Of a stretch of 64,000 nt of DNA, positions 47,401 to 49,671 are shown piece after piece. The stretch comes from Hippopus hippopus (lineage: Eukaryota; Mollusca; Bivalvia; Cardiida; Cardiidae): assembly GCA_946811185.2 (NCBI GenBank), contig OX328096.1, positions 46,762,252 through 46,826,251 of the forward strand, given 5' to 3'. Both the position numbers and the translations under genes were made by a program. Within the stretch, counting starts at the first letter, position 1, and the number at the start of each line of letters is the position of its first letter. The notes under the pieces were generated by a model. That model was not told the origin of the DNA. It made no database searches and saw only the letters and a program-made list of their open reading frames with translations.

Positions 47401-49671
47401 ATATTGAAAGATTTACAGAGCAAAAAAAGTTTACAATCACAATAGCTTGCTTTCTTCTACTGACTAATTAACTTCATTATTGTGACAGTCAAAGGGTTAA
47501 GCATTCTTGTACTTTTAAGTGATATAATAACTATTCATGAGAGATAAAAAAAGGAAATCATTTATTTTACAGCATCGTTATTAAAAACTTTTTTTTTTCA
47601 AACCTTGGCTAAATGAATGAAATGGAAATATTAACCCTTTACCAAACAATGCTGAGTATAAATGACTTTACAGAAGACGACTTTTGAAAACACTGTGGAA
47701 AAAGGAGAAAATGTAACCGGCATTTTCTCCTTTTCCCACAATTTTCTATCATCAAAAAACAGCTGTCAACTTTTGAGTCATATTTATTTGCTGTTTGCAC
47801 ATGCTTTCAATTTAAACATGTCTAACATTTTGTTTGGTGAAGAGATAAGTCAACAGATTAAAAAATTCAAATGTTATTGTTTTTTTTTTGGCTTGAATAT
47901 CTCACAACATATTGGTCAATGTAGACCACATTCAACTGCAAATTCTTTTAAGTCTCAATAAAATTGAAAAACATGACTAAATCACCTTAATTTTGCCTAC
48001 CATCTAATACAAACCTTCACTGCATATAGCTTGGTATAATTCATCCTCAACCTTTAAGTTATCTGCAAAAAAGCAATTTATCCTATTCACTGTTTGCAAT
48101 GCAATCAAGAAAATTACTCTATGTAATACATGTAGTTCTCTTGCGGGAAAGAAATTACTTAACTTTATACTCTGTACCAAACAAACTTGTATTTTAAAGA
48201 CATTTAACCAGTACTACTTCCACAATGTTTTCACAGAAATTCCACTATCAAATGATCTGAGCCAATTTAATCTGTCTTCTGCAGACACTTTCATTACTGA
48301 CATCTGTAATTTTGTCATTTGCATAGGCTTAAAGATAAAAAGACTCTGTAATGGACACAAACTTGCCCATTTGAATGGCAAACTTCCTATTGTATGCATG
48401 CTATTTCAAGCTTATTTTGAACCTTTTGAGGTGTAAAAAGAAAAGAAATGCTAATATTTCTTGAATCAGAGTTGATGATAAAACTTTCTCTGATTCAATT
48501 AAGACCCCTACTTTTTTTTAAGAAAAAGCATAGCATTGAGTTTACAAGAATATTGTGCATCAAAACTTAACTTTTTGTACTGTATGTCAAATAGTATGAA
48601 ACAATACAAAGCAAGGCTTTCATCTGAATCCAGAAGCGTATTGTTCCATCAGTAACTGCATCATTAAGTTAAATTCGGTTTTGTGACATAAACAATATTC
48701 CAGAAAATAAAAGATATCTTTTTTTTCATGTTATAGCAGGGTTTTCCTTGATGCACGATTTTGTGCGTTTTGACACATTTTTAAGGAAAATGACCCACGT
48801 TTTTTTCAACAATGCGTCATTGTTGACGCAAAAATAAGGTAAGAATTACTAACGATCTTGTATACTACCGACAATGTTAGATCGCGAGCAGATGAAAACG
48901 CTGGATTACGAAGAGAAAATGGGACGAAACACTGGACTGTGTATTGATTTTATTAGAACACCGGCGGTCTTTATACAGGTCTAGACTAAACCAGTCGATC
49001 TCTAATGAAAATAATATGGCTCTGTCAAAATCGACGTCATTCTTGCTGTCTGCAGGGAAGAAGAGCCCTTAAACAAAGATCAGACGATAAAACGCCTGGT
49101 AAGAACACCCAGAAACACATTTCAAGGTCTCAAGGGTTTACTGTAAGTCAGCTAAAGAGATACACTTCGTTTCTCGTTGAAAACAGAGGCATGAATGCGA
49201 CCCGTGTGTCGAAACACAAGACTCGGCCGTTTAATTGGTGAAAATAGTTTATACACAAAAAACGCAAAATTTCACAAATAATAGCTTTTGTCTAAGCCAA
49301 TTACATTTTGTTGTGACCCCCACAAATTCCAAAGTGACCCCCATTATTTTTGACTAGGGGGTCACAATGACCCCCTATTTTTGTTGCCAAGGGAAAACCC
49401 TGTTATAGTACAGCTTACCCATTAGCACCGATAAAATATGCCAAACAACCATTTCTTCTGCCATAAAGATTTGGATCACATGCGAGGTCTTGTGTTTAAG
49501 CAATCGTAGTAACTCATTCAGTGCAGGTTTTTTCTGAAGTGGGATCAATGTGTTGTCTTCTAAAGTTTCTACAATACAACCAATGCAGACATGACAACTG
49601 TAATGAGAGCTGTGTACTATCCACATGTCTTCATGTATCTCATGTTCACTGTCTCTCAGCATAAACTCCAT
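8431..49671 (-). CDS. MEI1: Meiosis inhibitor protein 1 (MEI1), 28 coding exons
   Basis: Twenty-eight - strand exons, each with AG acceptor and GT donor, join without a phase clash into 3498 nt (1165 aa plus stop); vertebrate MEI1 is about 1270 aa. Collinear matches run along the whole length: IPLQKKPALNELLRLLKHKT (vertebrate VRKKHMLSCFQDALVRHT), EFLFESL (EFLFEHL), RCHAVYGIES (KCHTVYGIEA) and CQPWNRIMLEVLLDIG (SQPWNRFLLFTLLDAG). MEI1 is an all-helical, armadillo-like protein related to plant PRD1. It is needed for SPO11-dependent double-strand breaks in meiosis and acts on chromosome axes. The chosen start is the Met at 49671, six bases inside the first exon, matching the vertebrate N-terminus to within about 20 residues. 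An upstream exon with a different start is possible. Introns are full of MITEs; the largest, 39036-45393, is 6.4 kb. The gene is convergent with FLCN. Expected to be germline-expressed, by analogy only. Confidence 0.92.
8811..9513. mobile_element. TIR element filled with degenerate TAGTT-AAC repeats
   Basis: Terminal inverted repeats AGCCGTGGTCAC and GTGACCATGGCT (12 bp, one mismatch) flanked by TTA on both sides, a 3-bp duplication of PIF/Harbinger type. The interior is dozens of degenerate copies of a roughly 10-bp word such as GTAGTTGAACGTAG, reading one way on the left and inverted in the middle. An internal inverted repeat pairs 8831-8859 with about 9093-9121. Confidence 0.7.
9533..9775. 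mobile_element. Family B MITE, near full length
   Basis: Begins TTAACCCTTAGCCTGCTAA and ends CAGCCTATGGGTCAA. The central palindrome is built from GATCGAAGATCAGACT and AGTTTGATCTTGATCTACAC. There is a short duplication of GAGCTCATTCAAAGTTATTG near 9600. Confidence 0.85.
10208..10327 (-). CDS. MEI1: MEI1 exon 27 (residues 1104-1143)
   Basis: Acceptor CTCTGTTCCAG, donor GTAAGGGG; 40 codons, phase 0. FTKDKTAGRMLNTVPDFFQK follows the vertebrate [20 protein letters not shown] region. Confidence 0.84.
10393..10605 (+). repeat. Family A MITE, diverged
   Basis: TTAACCCTTTACC end, core with GTAACCAATACTTTCTCC, and a decayed right end (GGTCAAGCG). Confidence 0.75.
10655..10917. mobile_element. Family C MITE (GAGCATGGCTC ends)
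   Basis: Begins TGAGCCATGCTCTG and ends CAGAGCATGGCTCA. It contains CAGGTCAGCCTACG against GCGCAGGCTGACCTGGG, a second inner palindrome. Confidence 0.75.
10923..11186. mobile_element. Family C MITE, inverted neighbour
   Basis: Begins GAGTCATGCTCTGTG 6 bp after the previous copy and runs in the opposite order (CCCAGGTCAGCCTGCGCAGT...). The right end is decayed. Confidence 0.65.
11187..11310. repeat. Family B MITE, half copy
   Basis: Left half only: CCCTTAGACTGCTGAATA, then ATAGATCAAAGATCAGACTG; the second arm is missing. Confidence 0.55.
11503..11733 (+). mobile_element. Family A MITE
   Basis: Full length with TTAA flanks and a near-perfect palindrome centred on GGTAACC-like TTGTAACCAG. It lies 54 bp from the MEI1 exon 26 donor. 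Confidence 0.9.
11787..11893 (-). CDS. MEI1: MEI1 exon 26 (residues 1068-1103)
   Basis: Acceptor CTGACTCTAG, donor GTATGTATAT; 107 bp. CQPWNRIMLEVLLDIG against vertebrate SQPWNRFLLFTLLDAG is the clearest single match in the gene. An alternative frame is open longer but has no homology. Confidence 0.95.
12075..12165 (-). repeat. Family A MITE fragment (core)
   Basis: Core with an altered centre (GATTACAAAATTTTCTC) and AAAGGGTAGAAAA at its left. Ends are lost. Confidence 0.65.
12170..12760. other. MEI1 intron stretch without recognised feature
   Basis: Only short chance open frames; nothing recognised. Confidence 0.5.
12765..12910 (+). repeat. Family A MITE, right half
   Basis: Begins inside the core (ACCTGCATTTTCTC) and continues to GTTTGCTAATGCTTTCAGTTT and a decayed end. 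Confidence 0.7.
12995..13076 (-). CDS. MEI1: MEI1 exon 25 (residues 1041-1067)
   Basis: Acceptor TTTCCTTAG, donor GTAAGTTAAC; 82 bp. EFEDASVSAVECLLAMLSHI matches vertebrate DPLLSQACVGCLEALLDYL. Confidence 0.91.
13077..13826. other. MEI1 intron between exons 25 and 24
   Basis: AT-rich, no repeat family of this window recognised and no exon found. Confidence 0.5.
13827..14024 (-). CDS. MEI1: MEI1 exon 24 (residues 975-1040)
   Basis: Acceptor TTTTGTAATAG, donor GTAGATTTG; 66 codons, phase 0. VHRPVSINIGNMMEDFG and GALGLLAALFGCGLKSSLI match vertebrate VHQTLSVEMDQVLKALS and KAALLSAAILCFLRTALR. A second donor (GTATTGC) inside is less likely, because exon 25 continues from VLQQTIVM. Confidence 0.91.
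14588..15460 (+). mobile_element. Element with 162-bp tandem repeats (copy 1)
   Basis: Starts AGAGCGGAAAAATTGTCGC and ends with GCCATGGGTGATCCCATAAT, then CGTCCCGTCTTTGACGGGC. It has four internal units: CTGTAAAAATGA-like words at 14735, 14897, 15059 and 15222. The same element recurs at 39053. Pearl/HINE-like by layout; no coding capacity. It lies about 30 bp from the MEI1 exon 23 donor. Confidence 0.7.
15491..15624 (-). CDS. MEI1: MEI1 exon 23 (residues 930-974)
   Basis: Acceptor TTCTTCTATAG, donor GTATTTTG; 134 bp. It encodes MADSRHPCYSIVCDIVADLI, matching vertebrate KADSPRTALLCSAWLLTAS. The donor lies about 30 bp from the end of a 162-bp-repeat element. Confidence 0.9.
15909..16004 (-). 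CDS. MEI1: MEI1 exon 22 (residues 898-929)
   Basis: Acceptor TTTGATTACAG, donor GTATGTGTAG; 96 bp. VELQRTCLIAILVSSSKS matches vertebrate SSQKRAAAVLLSSTG. Confidence 0.89.
16278..16506 (-). mobile_element. Family A MITE
   Basis: Full length, TTAA flanks, core slightly asymmetric. Confidence 0.88.
16581..16811 (-). mobile_element. Family A MITE
   Basis: Full length with flanking TTGA/TGAA in place of TTAA; core GTTACCAGCATTTTTTCC. Confidence 0.8.
16912..17004 (-). CDS. MEI1: MEI1 exon 21 (residues 867-897)
   Basis: Acceptor AATATTTCAG, donor GTAAGTAAC; 93 bp. It encodes NIVALLELYLKVYRYSG, fitting the vertebrate LDSVAMKLLHQVSKLCG helix. Confidence 0.86.
17303..17501 (+). mobile_element. Family A MITE, core deleted
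   Basis: Ends are intact (CCTTTACCAAACAATCCCGA, GTAAAGATTTAA), but the left core arm is gone. Confidence 0.8.
17663..17879 (-). CDS. MEI1: MEI1 exon 20 (residues 795-866)
   Basis: Acceptor TTTTACTCAG; the donor used here is the weak GTATCC. It gives the phase needed by exon 21 and a short loop (YSNTSSQN) where vertebrates have a longer one. The 5' part is firm; the exact 3' end is less certain. Confidence 0.8.
18031..18065 (+). repeat. SINE 3'-tail fragment
   Basis: GCGGCGTAAAACACCATC matches, in opposite orientation, the tail of the SINE at 19995-20224. Confidence 0.55.
18151..18273 (-). CDS. MEI1: MEI1 exon 19 (residues 754-794)
   Basis: Acceptor TGATTTCAG, donor GTATGAAATC; exactly 41 codons. 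LAAFLNFTSLERLQDGVEDV follows the vertebrate LELWFFWEESSYEELDDV region. Confidence 0.86.
18300..18435. repeat. Family B MITE, half copy
   Basis: Left half with CCTTTAAACAGCCAAATAAA and GATCAGAGATCAGACTG; this is the subfamily with CCAAATAAA-type ends. Confidence 0.6.
18497..18590 (+). repeat. (AATG)n microsatellite
   Basis: Seven clean AATG units followed by interrupted related units (TAATT, GAACGAACAAA). Confidence 0.95.
18831..18952 (-). CDS. MEI1: MEI1 exon 18 (residues 713-753)
   Basis: Acceptor CCTATTACAG, donor GTAGGTTG; 122 bp. WYTDDMVMIKWCYTDPILAP fits vertebrate [20 protein letters not shown]. Confidence 0.89.
19350..19529 (-). mobile_element. Family A MITE, left part deleted
   Basis: TTAA flanks, intact core and right end; about 45 bp missing between the left end and the core. 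It ends 39 bp from MEI1 exon 17. Confidence 0.85.
19568..19616 (-). CDS. MEI1: MEI1 exon 17 (49 bp, residues 697-712)
   Basis: Acceptor CTGTTTTCAG, donor GTAAGTTTCC. It encodes WLCTHSDFDMWRTVPS, corresponding to vertebrate ICQDKDNTLRETM. Confidence 0.85.
19995..20224 (-). mobile_element. tRNA-derived SINE
   Basis: Read on the - strand: a tRNA-like head with an A-box-like TGCTCAGTGGTA (20200-20211) and B-box-like GGTTTGAGC (20161-20169). A body with GTGTCCTTGGGCAAGACAC follows, then a tail with GCGTAAAACACCATTC. Head, conserved central motif and tail are typical of bivalve SINEs. It is not a tRNA gene: there is no cloverleaf beyond the promoter boxes. Confidence 0.75.
20237..20320. repeat. 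Family B palindrome remnant
   Basis: CATAGATCATAGATCTGACA faces CAGTCTGATCCTGATCTCCA. Confidence 0.6.
20379..20490 (-). CDS. MEI1: MEI1 exon 16 (residues 659-696)
   Basis: Acceptor GTAACTACAG, donor GTAAGGGCC; 112 bp. RLLTDGELAGILSYVVEIH matches vertebrate RFVSEAELFEAVQSFLLSL. It was found by searching for the missing phase-2-to-phase-0 exon, and it fits both length and homology. Confidence 0.9.
20665..20820 (+). repeat. Family A MITE, degraded
   Basis: TTAA flanks; a shortened core with a small inverted repeat. Its right TTAA is shared with the next copy. Confidence 0.65.
20817..21017 (-). mobile_element. Family A MITE, right core arm deleted
   Basis: TTAA flanks. The core jumps from GGTTACCAGC straight to TTTCTTTCTCGGGGTCC. 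Confidence 0.85.
21127..21323 (+). mobile_element. Family A MITE, right core arm partly deleted
   Basis: TTAC at the left, TTAA at the right shared with the next copy; the core loses part of its second arm. Confidence 0.85.
21320..21542 (+). mobile_element. Family A MITE, intact reference copy
   Basis: TTAA duplicated at both ends, TIRs CCCTTTACCACAC and GTGTAGTAAAGGG, and a perfect palindrome GTGGGAAAAGGAGAAAATGC / its inverse around GGTAACC. Outside the core the two halves are unrelated, which gives the element a direction. Confidence 0.95.
21715..21940 (+). mobile_element. Family A MITE, variant with matched arm changes
   Basis: Ends CCTTTCCCAAAC / GTTTGGGAAAGGG, TTAA flanks. The core centre is ATTGCTCGTAACGAGCAAT instead of ATGCTGGTAACCAGCAT: both arms changed together and still pair. 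Confidence 0.95.
22164..22376 (+). mobile_element. Family A MITE, diverged
   Basis: Right TTAA lies 9 bp from MEI1 exon 15. The core reads ATTGTGGATGAAGAAGAAAA with the second arm decayed. Confidence 0.8.
22385..22490 (-). CDS. MEI1: MEI1 exon 15 (residues 624-658)
   Basis: Acceptor CCCAATAG, donor GTATGTTC; 106 bp. EIEVYLAILYISYRYGNR fits vertebrate RQYCILLLFYLAYIHEDRF. The TTAA of a family A MITE lies 9 bp into the intron. Confidence 0.89.
22560..23645. other. MEI1 intron stretch, no feature recognised
   Basis: AT-rich; a short near-duplicate (AAGAATATCA.CAAAATGATAATGCT) occurs at about 22580 and 23065, which hints at a duplicated segment of some tens of bases. Confidence 0.45.
23650..23790. 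repeat. Family B MITE, core and flanks
   Basis: Arms GTGTAGGTCCAAGATCAGAC and CAATCTGACTTGAAGCTACA, flanked by GGCCAGAACATGTAACA and AAAAGCAACTTAA. Confidence 0.7.
24270..24552 (-). mobile_element. Family A MITE with internal duplication
   Basis: Right end TTGTGTGGTAAAGTATTAA and core with GGTTACCAGCATTT; an extra copy of GGAGAAAAT...ATCAGCATTTGC lies inside the left half. Confidence 0.75.
24610..24690. repeat. Family A core fragment
   Basis: AATGTTGTGAAAAAAGGAGA and an imperfect inverse GCAATTTCCTTCTTTGC; no ends visible. Confidence 0.6.
25013..25207 (-). mobile_element. Family A MITE with perfect hairpin
   Basis: TTAA flanks, perfect core palindrome, shortened right end. A reading frame crosses it on each strand with the same translated sequence, a mark of the palindrome rather than of a gene. 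Confidence 0.9.
25231..25361 (-). CDS. MEI1: MEI1 exon 14 (residues 580-623)
   Basis: Acceptor TTTATTTCAG, donor GTATGTTTA; 131 bp. ASGIMMFMQFAVECFRD fits vertebrate LNQVCSNFLYYMCLNLL. An intact-core MITE ends 24 bp beyond the donor. Confidence 0.85.
25388..25602. mobile_element. Family B MITE, full length
   Basis: TTAACCCTTATCCAGCTGAA at one end, TTAGCAGCCTAAGGGTTAA at the other. Near-perfect palindrome GTGTAGATCAAAGATCAGAC / GTCTGATCTTGATCAACAC. Confidence 0.92.
25811..26039 (-). mobile_element. Family A MITE
   Basis: Full length, left TTAA kept, right site decayed to TTTC; perfect core. Confidence 0.88.
26443..26545 (-). repeat. Family A MITE, left end only
   Basis: TTAACTCTACCAGACAAATG and AAAGCATTTGCAGATGACAA; interrupted by the element starting near 26579. 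Confidence 0.75.
26990..27925 (+). repeat. 158-bp tandem array with TGACCTTGACCT motif
   Basis: TGACCTTGACCT recurs at 26999, 27157, 27315, 27473, 27631 and 27789, exactly 158 bp apart. CTAGGTCAATTCTGTGT recurs at the same period. Confidence 0.95.
27916..27960 (+). repeat. CCGA/GGAC tetranucleotide run
   Basis: ACCGACCGACCGACGGACGG and variants close the 158-bp array. Confidence 0.9.
28107..28334 (+). mobile_element. Family A MITE
   Basis: Full length; flanking sites TTAC/TGAA; core GCTGGTAATAAGCATTTTCTCC nearly symmetric. Confidence 0.85.
28586..28746 (-). CDS. MEI1: MEI1 exon 13 (residues 527-579)
   Basis: Acceptor TTTCACACAG, donor GTGCGTG; 161 bp. IYWKFFQLFSVFYDLDAAKL matches vertebrate ALMEVFLSILHNLFVIVPH in pattern. 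Confidence 0.88.
29160..29393 (+). mobile_element. Family A MITE with small insertion in the core
   Basis: TTAA flanks. The centre repeats TGCTGGTAACTGCTGGTAAC, a 10-bp duplication at the tip of the hairpin. Confidence 0.88.
29390..29599 (+). mobile_element. Family A MITE adjoining the previous copy
   Basis: Its left TTAA is the right TTAA of the copy before. The core has lost its centre (GAAAATGCAGCACTTTCTCC). Confidence 0.85.
29790..30531. mobile_element. Fold-back element with GTCGAAAGACAA arrays
   Basis: Left part (29797-29910) and right part (30385-30531) are arrays of degenerate words such as GTCGAAAGACAACTGGTCGA. The right array is inverted (TTTGTCTTTCGACCAATTGT). The middle holds unique sequence, including an acceptor-like TTTATTTACAG at 30019 followed by an open stretch. 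It ends about 16 bp from the MEI1 exon 12 donor. Class unknown. Confidence 0.6.
30548..30682 (-). CDS. MEI1: MEI1 exon 12 (residues 482-526)
   Basis: Acceptor TTATTTCTAG, donor GTAAAACAG; 45 codons, phase 0 at both ends. Its NVFVDDLLRLLDEHFIPVV matches vertebrate AFSEFLLSACDSLCIPMV. A fold-back repeat ends about 16 bp beyond the donor. Confidence 0.9.
30717..30935 (+). mobile_element. Family A MITE, diverged
   Basis: Both ends weakly kept (ACCTTCAACAAACATCCACA; TTTGGCAAAGAGTTCA); core decayed. Confidence 0.7.
31007..31236 (-). mobile_element. Family A MITE with matched arm changes
   Basis: Perfect core in which both arms carry GTGC/GCAC (AAAGTGCTGGTTACCAGCAC) instead of ATGC/GCAT. Right TTAA kept, left TATA. 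Confidence 0.93.
31291..31408. repeat. Family C MITE fragment
   Basis: ATGAGGTAAACTGGTCCC, GACCAATAGTAAACAGC and CACAGAGCATGGCTCATTTA match the 10655 copy; shortened. Confidence 0.65.
31478..31682. mobile_element. Family B MITE (CCAAATAAACC subfamily)
   Basis: Left end AGAGCACCAAATAAACCTGA, core GACCTAAGATCAGACAGCAC / TATGATCTTGATCTACACTG, right end AAAGGCACTTTAAGGGTT. Confidence 0.8.
31899..32126 (-). mobile_element. Family A MITE, near intact
   Basis: TTAA flanks; only one core arm carries the G/C change (CCAGCAC against ATGCTGG). Confidence 0.92.
32133..32348 (+). mobile_element. Family A MITE
   Basis: Ends TCAACCCATTACC / GTCTGGTAAAGAGTCAA; core AACGCCCATTACCGGCATTTCC imperfect. Confidence 0.85.
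32349..32460. repeat. Family B palindrome remnant
   Basis: GTGTAGATCATGAGCAGACT against ATTCTGATCTCAAATCTGCA. Confidence 0.6.
32467..32693 (+). mobile_element. Family A MITE
   Basis: TTAA flanks; variant core ATTGCTTGTAACAAGTCATTTC. Confidence 0.88.
32690..32917 (-). mobile_element. Family A MITE, intact, sharing a TTAA
   Basis: Left TTAA is shared with the preceding, oppositely oriented copy. Perfect core palindrome. Confidence 0.92.
32964..33197 (-). mobile_element. Family A MITE
   Basis: TTAA flanks; core GCTGATTTCCAGCATTTTCTCC nearly symmetric. It ends 30 bp from MEI1 exon 11. Confidence 0.88.
33227..33428 (-). CDS. MEI1: MEI1 exon 11 (residues 414-481)
   Basis: Acceptor CATTTCAG, donor GTATAC; 202 bp. 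It begins RRDYLLSPVPFTEIG, matching vertebrate LRKDHQSTPPVQYGEL. The lysine/arginine-rich middle (RKDEPRVFKSRAKGK) looks like a surface loop. Confidence 0.9.
33640..33868 (-). mobile_element. Family A MITE
   Basis: TTAA flanks; near-perfect core. Confidence 0.92.
33865..34068 (-). repeat. Family A MITE, decayed, sharing a TTAA
   Basis: Begins at the right TTAA of the previous copy; core GCTGGTAACCAATATTTTTT, right end lost. Confidence 0.75.
34662..34796 (-). CDS. MEI1: MEI1 exon 10 (residues 369-413)
   Basis: Acceptor TTATTATAG, donor GTAATATCG; 135 bp. RQPTDIPLF and VSVAALKSFKMLLR match vertebrate RQPEEIRLF and EVAAEALKAISAFLR. A GTAAGT inside the exon is not used, because the match continues through it. 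Confidence 0.93.
35356..35455 (-). CDS. MEI1: MEI1 exon 9 (residues 336-368)
   Basis: Acceptor TATCCATAG, donor GTAAAG; 100 bp. IESVLRCLTTAAELKYL continues the vertebrate IEAVVRSL helix. Confidence 0.92.
35887..36109 (+). mobile_element. Family A MITE
   Basis: Full length; sites TTGA/TTTA; core nearly perfect. Confidence 0.88.
36192..36262 (-). CDS. MEI1: MEI1 exon 8 (residues 312-335)
   Basis: Acceptor TTTTTTTCAG, donor GTAAGTTGG; 71 bp. DHFYKRCHAVYG matches vertebrate LFFSKCHTVYG. Confidence 0.94.
36308..36455. repeat. Family B MITE (CCAAATAAACC subfamily)
   Basis: TTAACCCAAAGAGTGCCAAA end and the second core arm GCAGTCTGATCTTGATCTAC; the first arm is deleted. Confidence 0.7.
36702..36863 (-). 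repeat. Family A MITE, truncated, with (CAA)n expansion
   Basis: TTAACTCTTTACTAAACAA runs into seven CAA units, then AAAGCAATTGCAGATAACAA and half a core. Confidence 0.75.
36933..36978 (-). CDS. MEI1: MEI1 exon 7 (46 bp, residues 297-311)
   Basis: Acceptor ATTTTGTAG, donor GTAAGTGTG. Together with the split codon it encodes EFLFESLHTTSTEQI (vertebrate EFLFEHLSSSSEVL). Confidence 0.92.
37202..37387 (+). mobile_element. Family A MITE, internally deleted
   Basis: TTAA flanks; the segment between the left end and the core is missing, the core has a single arm pair of about 15 bp. Confidence 0.82.
37509..37627. repeat. Inverted repeat (fold-back) with GTCATGGAGGTATGAAA arms
   Basis: Left TCATGGAGGTATGAAAAAAA and right TTTTTTTCATACCTCCATGA pair, with a second inner pair TGATCACACT / AGTGTGATTA and TGAAAC / GTTTCA. 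About 119 bp in all. Confidence 0.85.
38215..38352. repeat. Family B MITE, partial, beside MEI1 exon 6
   Basis: Core GGATCCAAGATCAGACTGTA / ATGCAGTCTAATCTTGACTT; right end GTAAGGGTTAG, 37 bp from exon 6. Confidence 0.75.
38389..38601 (-). CDS. MEI1: MEI1 exon 6 (residues 226-296)
   Basis: Acceptor TTTTTCACAG, donor GTATTTTG; 213 bp. VLKKFLLSKQHALQTNVGEV matches vertebrate VLKKLLLSRDETLQVASAH. The frame stays open past the donor, but only this donor gives SDIAEFLFESL with the next exon. A family B MITE lies 37 bp inside the intron. Confidence 0.93.
38841..39035 (-). CDS. MEI1: MEI1 exon 5 (residues 161-225)
   Basis: Acceptor CTTTTTTCAG, donor GTGACATG; 195 bp. NSLLHKFAEDLCFCGEKIQS and QRKESQLNGLG match vertebrate NLMEHLLRGLVYPNEGIQA and TKELQINCLG. 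A 162-bp-repeat element begins 18 bp upstream of the acceptor. Confidence 0.9.
39053..39937 (+). mobile_element. Element with 162-bp tandem repeats (copy 2)
   Basis: Same start (AGAGCGGCAAATTGTCGC) and end (GCCATGGGTGATCCCATAAT) as the copy at 14588. Four units at 39212, 39374, 39534 and 39697. The left arms of the two copies differ after GGGCAGGTA. It starts 18 bp from the MEI1 exon 5 acceptor. Confidence 0.72.
40446..40666 (-). mobile_element. Family A MITE, diverged
   Basis: Right end TATCAGGTAAAAGGTTAA; left end weakened; core GGTTATCAGC imperfect. Confidence 0.8.
40835..41075. mobile_element. Family B MITE, full length
   Basis: TTAACCCTTATCCTCCTAAA to TTAGCAGCCTAAGGGTGAAA. The core is split by a duplicated ATTCTGAGCAGGATATGTTTG segment. 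Confidence 0.85.
41256..41484 (+). mobile_element. Family A MITE, diverged
   Basis: TTAA flanks; core GCTGATTACCAGCATTTTC with one shortened arm. Confidence 0.85.
41500..41660. repeat. Family A-related core, variant
   Basis: GGAGCATTTGCATGTTACAA and AGCAGTTGCCTCTC form a decayed variant core. Confidence 0.5.
41705..41886 (+). repeat. Family A MITE, first core arm deleted
   Basis: CCAAACAGTCATGTGTTTTC left end and a recognisable right end; the core begins at GTAGCCAGCATTTAC. Confidence 0.75.
41990..44500. other. Large MEI1 intron, CG-richer segment without recognised gene
   Basis: From about 42060 to 43830 CpG dinucleotides are visibly more frequent than around it. A few 60-117-codon frames exist on both strands (for instance 43534-43851) but show no family motif and no supporting splice signals. 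Possibly an older insertion. Confidence 0.5.
44505..44690. repeat. Family B MITE, partial
   Basis: GTATAGATCAAGATCAAACT / AATCTGATCTTGAGGTACAA core with the right end CCCTTTAAGGTTTA. Confidence 0.65.
44725..44956. mobile_element. MITE with TAGGCCTAA ends
   Basis: TTAGGCCTAACCAAAAAA at the left and TTTTTTTTTTAGGCCTTA at the right. The interior carries GTAGGTAGGGTAGGTAGGG and a second GTAGGGTAGGGAAACCCT. Confidence 0.6.
45205..45320. repeat. Family A-related variant core
   Basis: GGAAGCCATTGCTTGCAACA facing AAGCAGTTGTACCTTTTCTC; ends not found. Confidence 0.55.
45394..45499 (-). CDS. MEI1: MEI1 exon 4 (residues 126-160)
   Basis: Acceptor ATCTAACAG, donor GTAAGTACC. LIGKLLYQLPGLANKLIL matches vertebrate LLGKLVDAIPALADELVM. 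It is followed by the largest intron of the gene. Confidence 0.93.
45612..45760. repeat. Family B MITE, partial
   Basis: GTGTAGATCAAGATTAGGCT / GTCTCATCTTTGGTCTACAC core with GTCCAC flank. Confidence 0.7.
45843..45960. repeat. Family A-related variant with GGAGCAGT core
   Basis: GGAGCAGTGGCTTGTTACAA faces CCAACTGCTCCTTCTCCCAC. The A-to-C change is present in both arms. Confidence 0.65.
46169..46361 (-). mobile_element. Family A MITE with most of the core deleted
   Basis: TTAA flanks and both ends intact; after GGAAAAGGAGAAAA the sequence jumps to CCCTTCTTCCTCAGGG. A poly-A run expanded at 46246. Confidence 0.88.
46590..46665. repeat. Family B palindrome remnant
   Basis: CAGCACAGATCAAGTTCACA, then TAGTCTGCTTC; strongly decayed. 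Confidence 0.45.
46730..46803 (-). CDS. MEI1: MEI1 exon 3 (residues 101-125)
   Basis: Acceptor CATTTTCAG, donor GTGAAT; 74 bp. It encodes AIIKLTQMIGSEDLVTSVVD, matching the vertebrate helix IQITTQLKLEQTIRCLLD. It leaves in phase 0. Confidence 0.86.
47340..47500. repeat. Family B MITE, partial
   Basis: GTGTAGACTGCATGGAATGT and CAGCCTGATCTTGAATCTAC; right end CAAAGGGTTAAG. Confidence 0.65.
47631..47848 (+). mobile_element. Family A MITE, core tip deleted
   Basis: TTAACCCTTTACC end; core GAGAAAATGTAACCGGCATTTTCTCC lacks a few bases at the tip. Confidence 0.88.
48015..48062 (-). CDS. MEI1: MEI1 exon 2 (48-bp microexon, residues 85-100)
   Basis: Acceptor TTTTTTGCAG, donor GTTTGT. It encodes DNLKVEDELYQAICSE, in phase with both neighbours and matching the vertebrate segment SMEDGSVTDLCIEVL. 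Confidence 0.82.
48168..48332 (+). repeat. Family A MITE, core largely deleted
   Basis: CTCTGTACCAAACAAACTTG left end, TTTTGTCATTTGCATAGGCT right end, only CCACAATGTTTTC of the core. Confidence 0.7.
48737..49402. mobile_element. TIR transposon with 6-bp target duplication
   Basis: Ends CAGGGTTTTCCTTG and CAAGGGAAAACCCTG are inverted copies, directly flanked by TTATAG on both sides. 666 bp. The interior has GACCCCC-rich sequence and a 78-codon frame (49005-49241) of unknown nature. It sits 16 bp from the MEI1 exon 1 donor. Confidence 0.8.
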
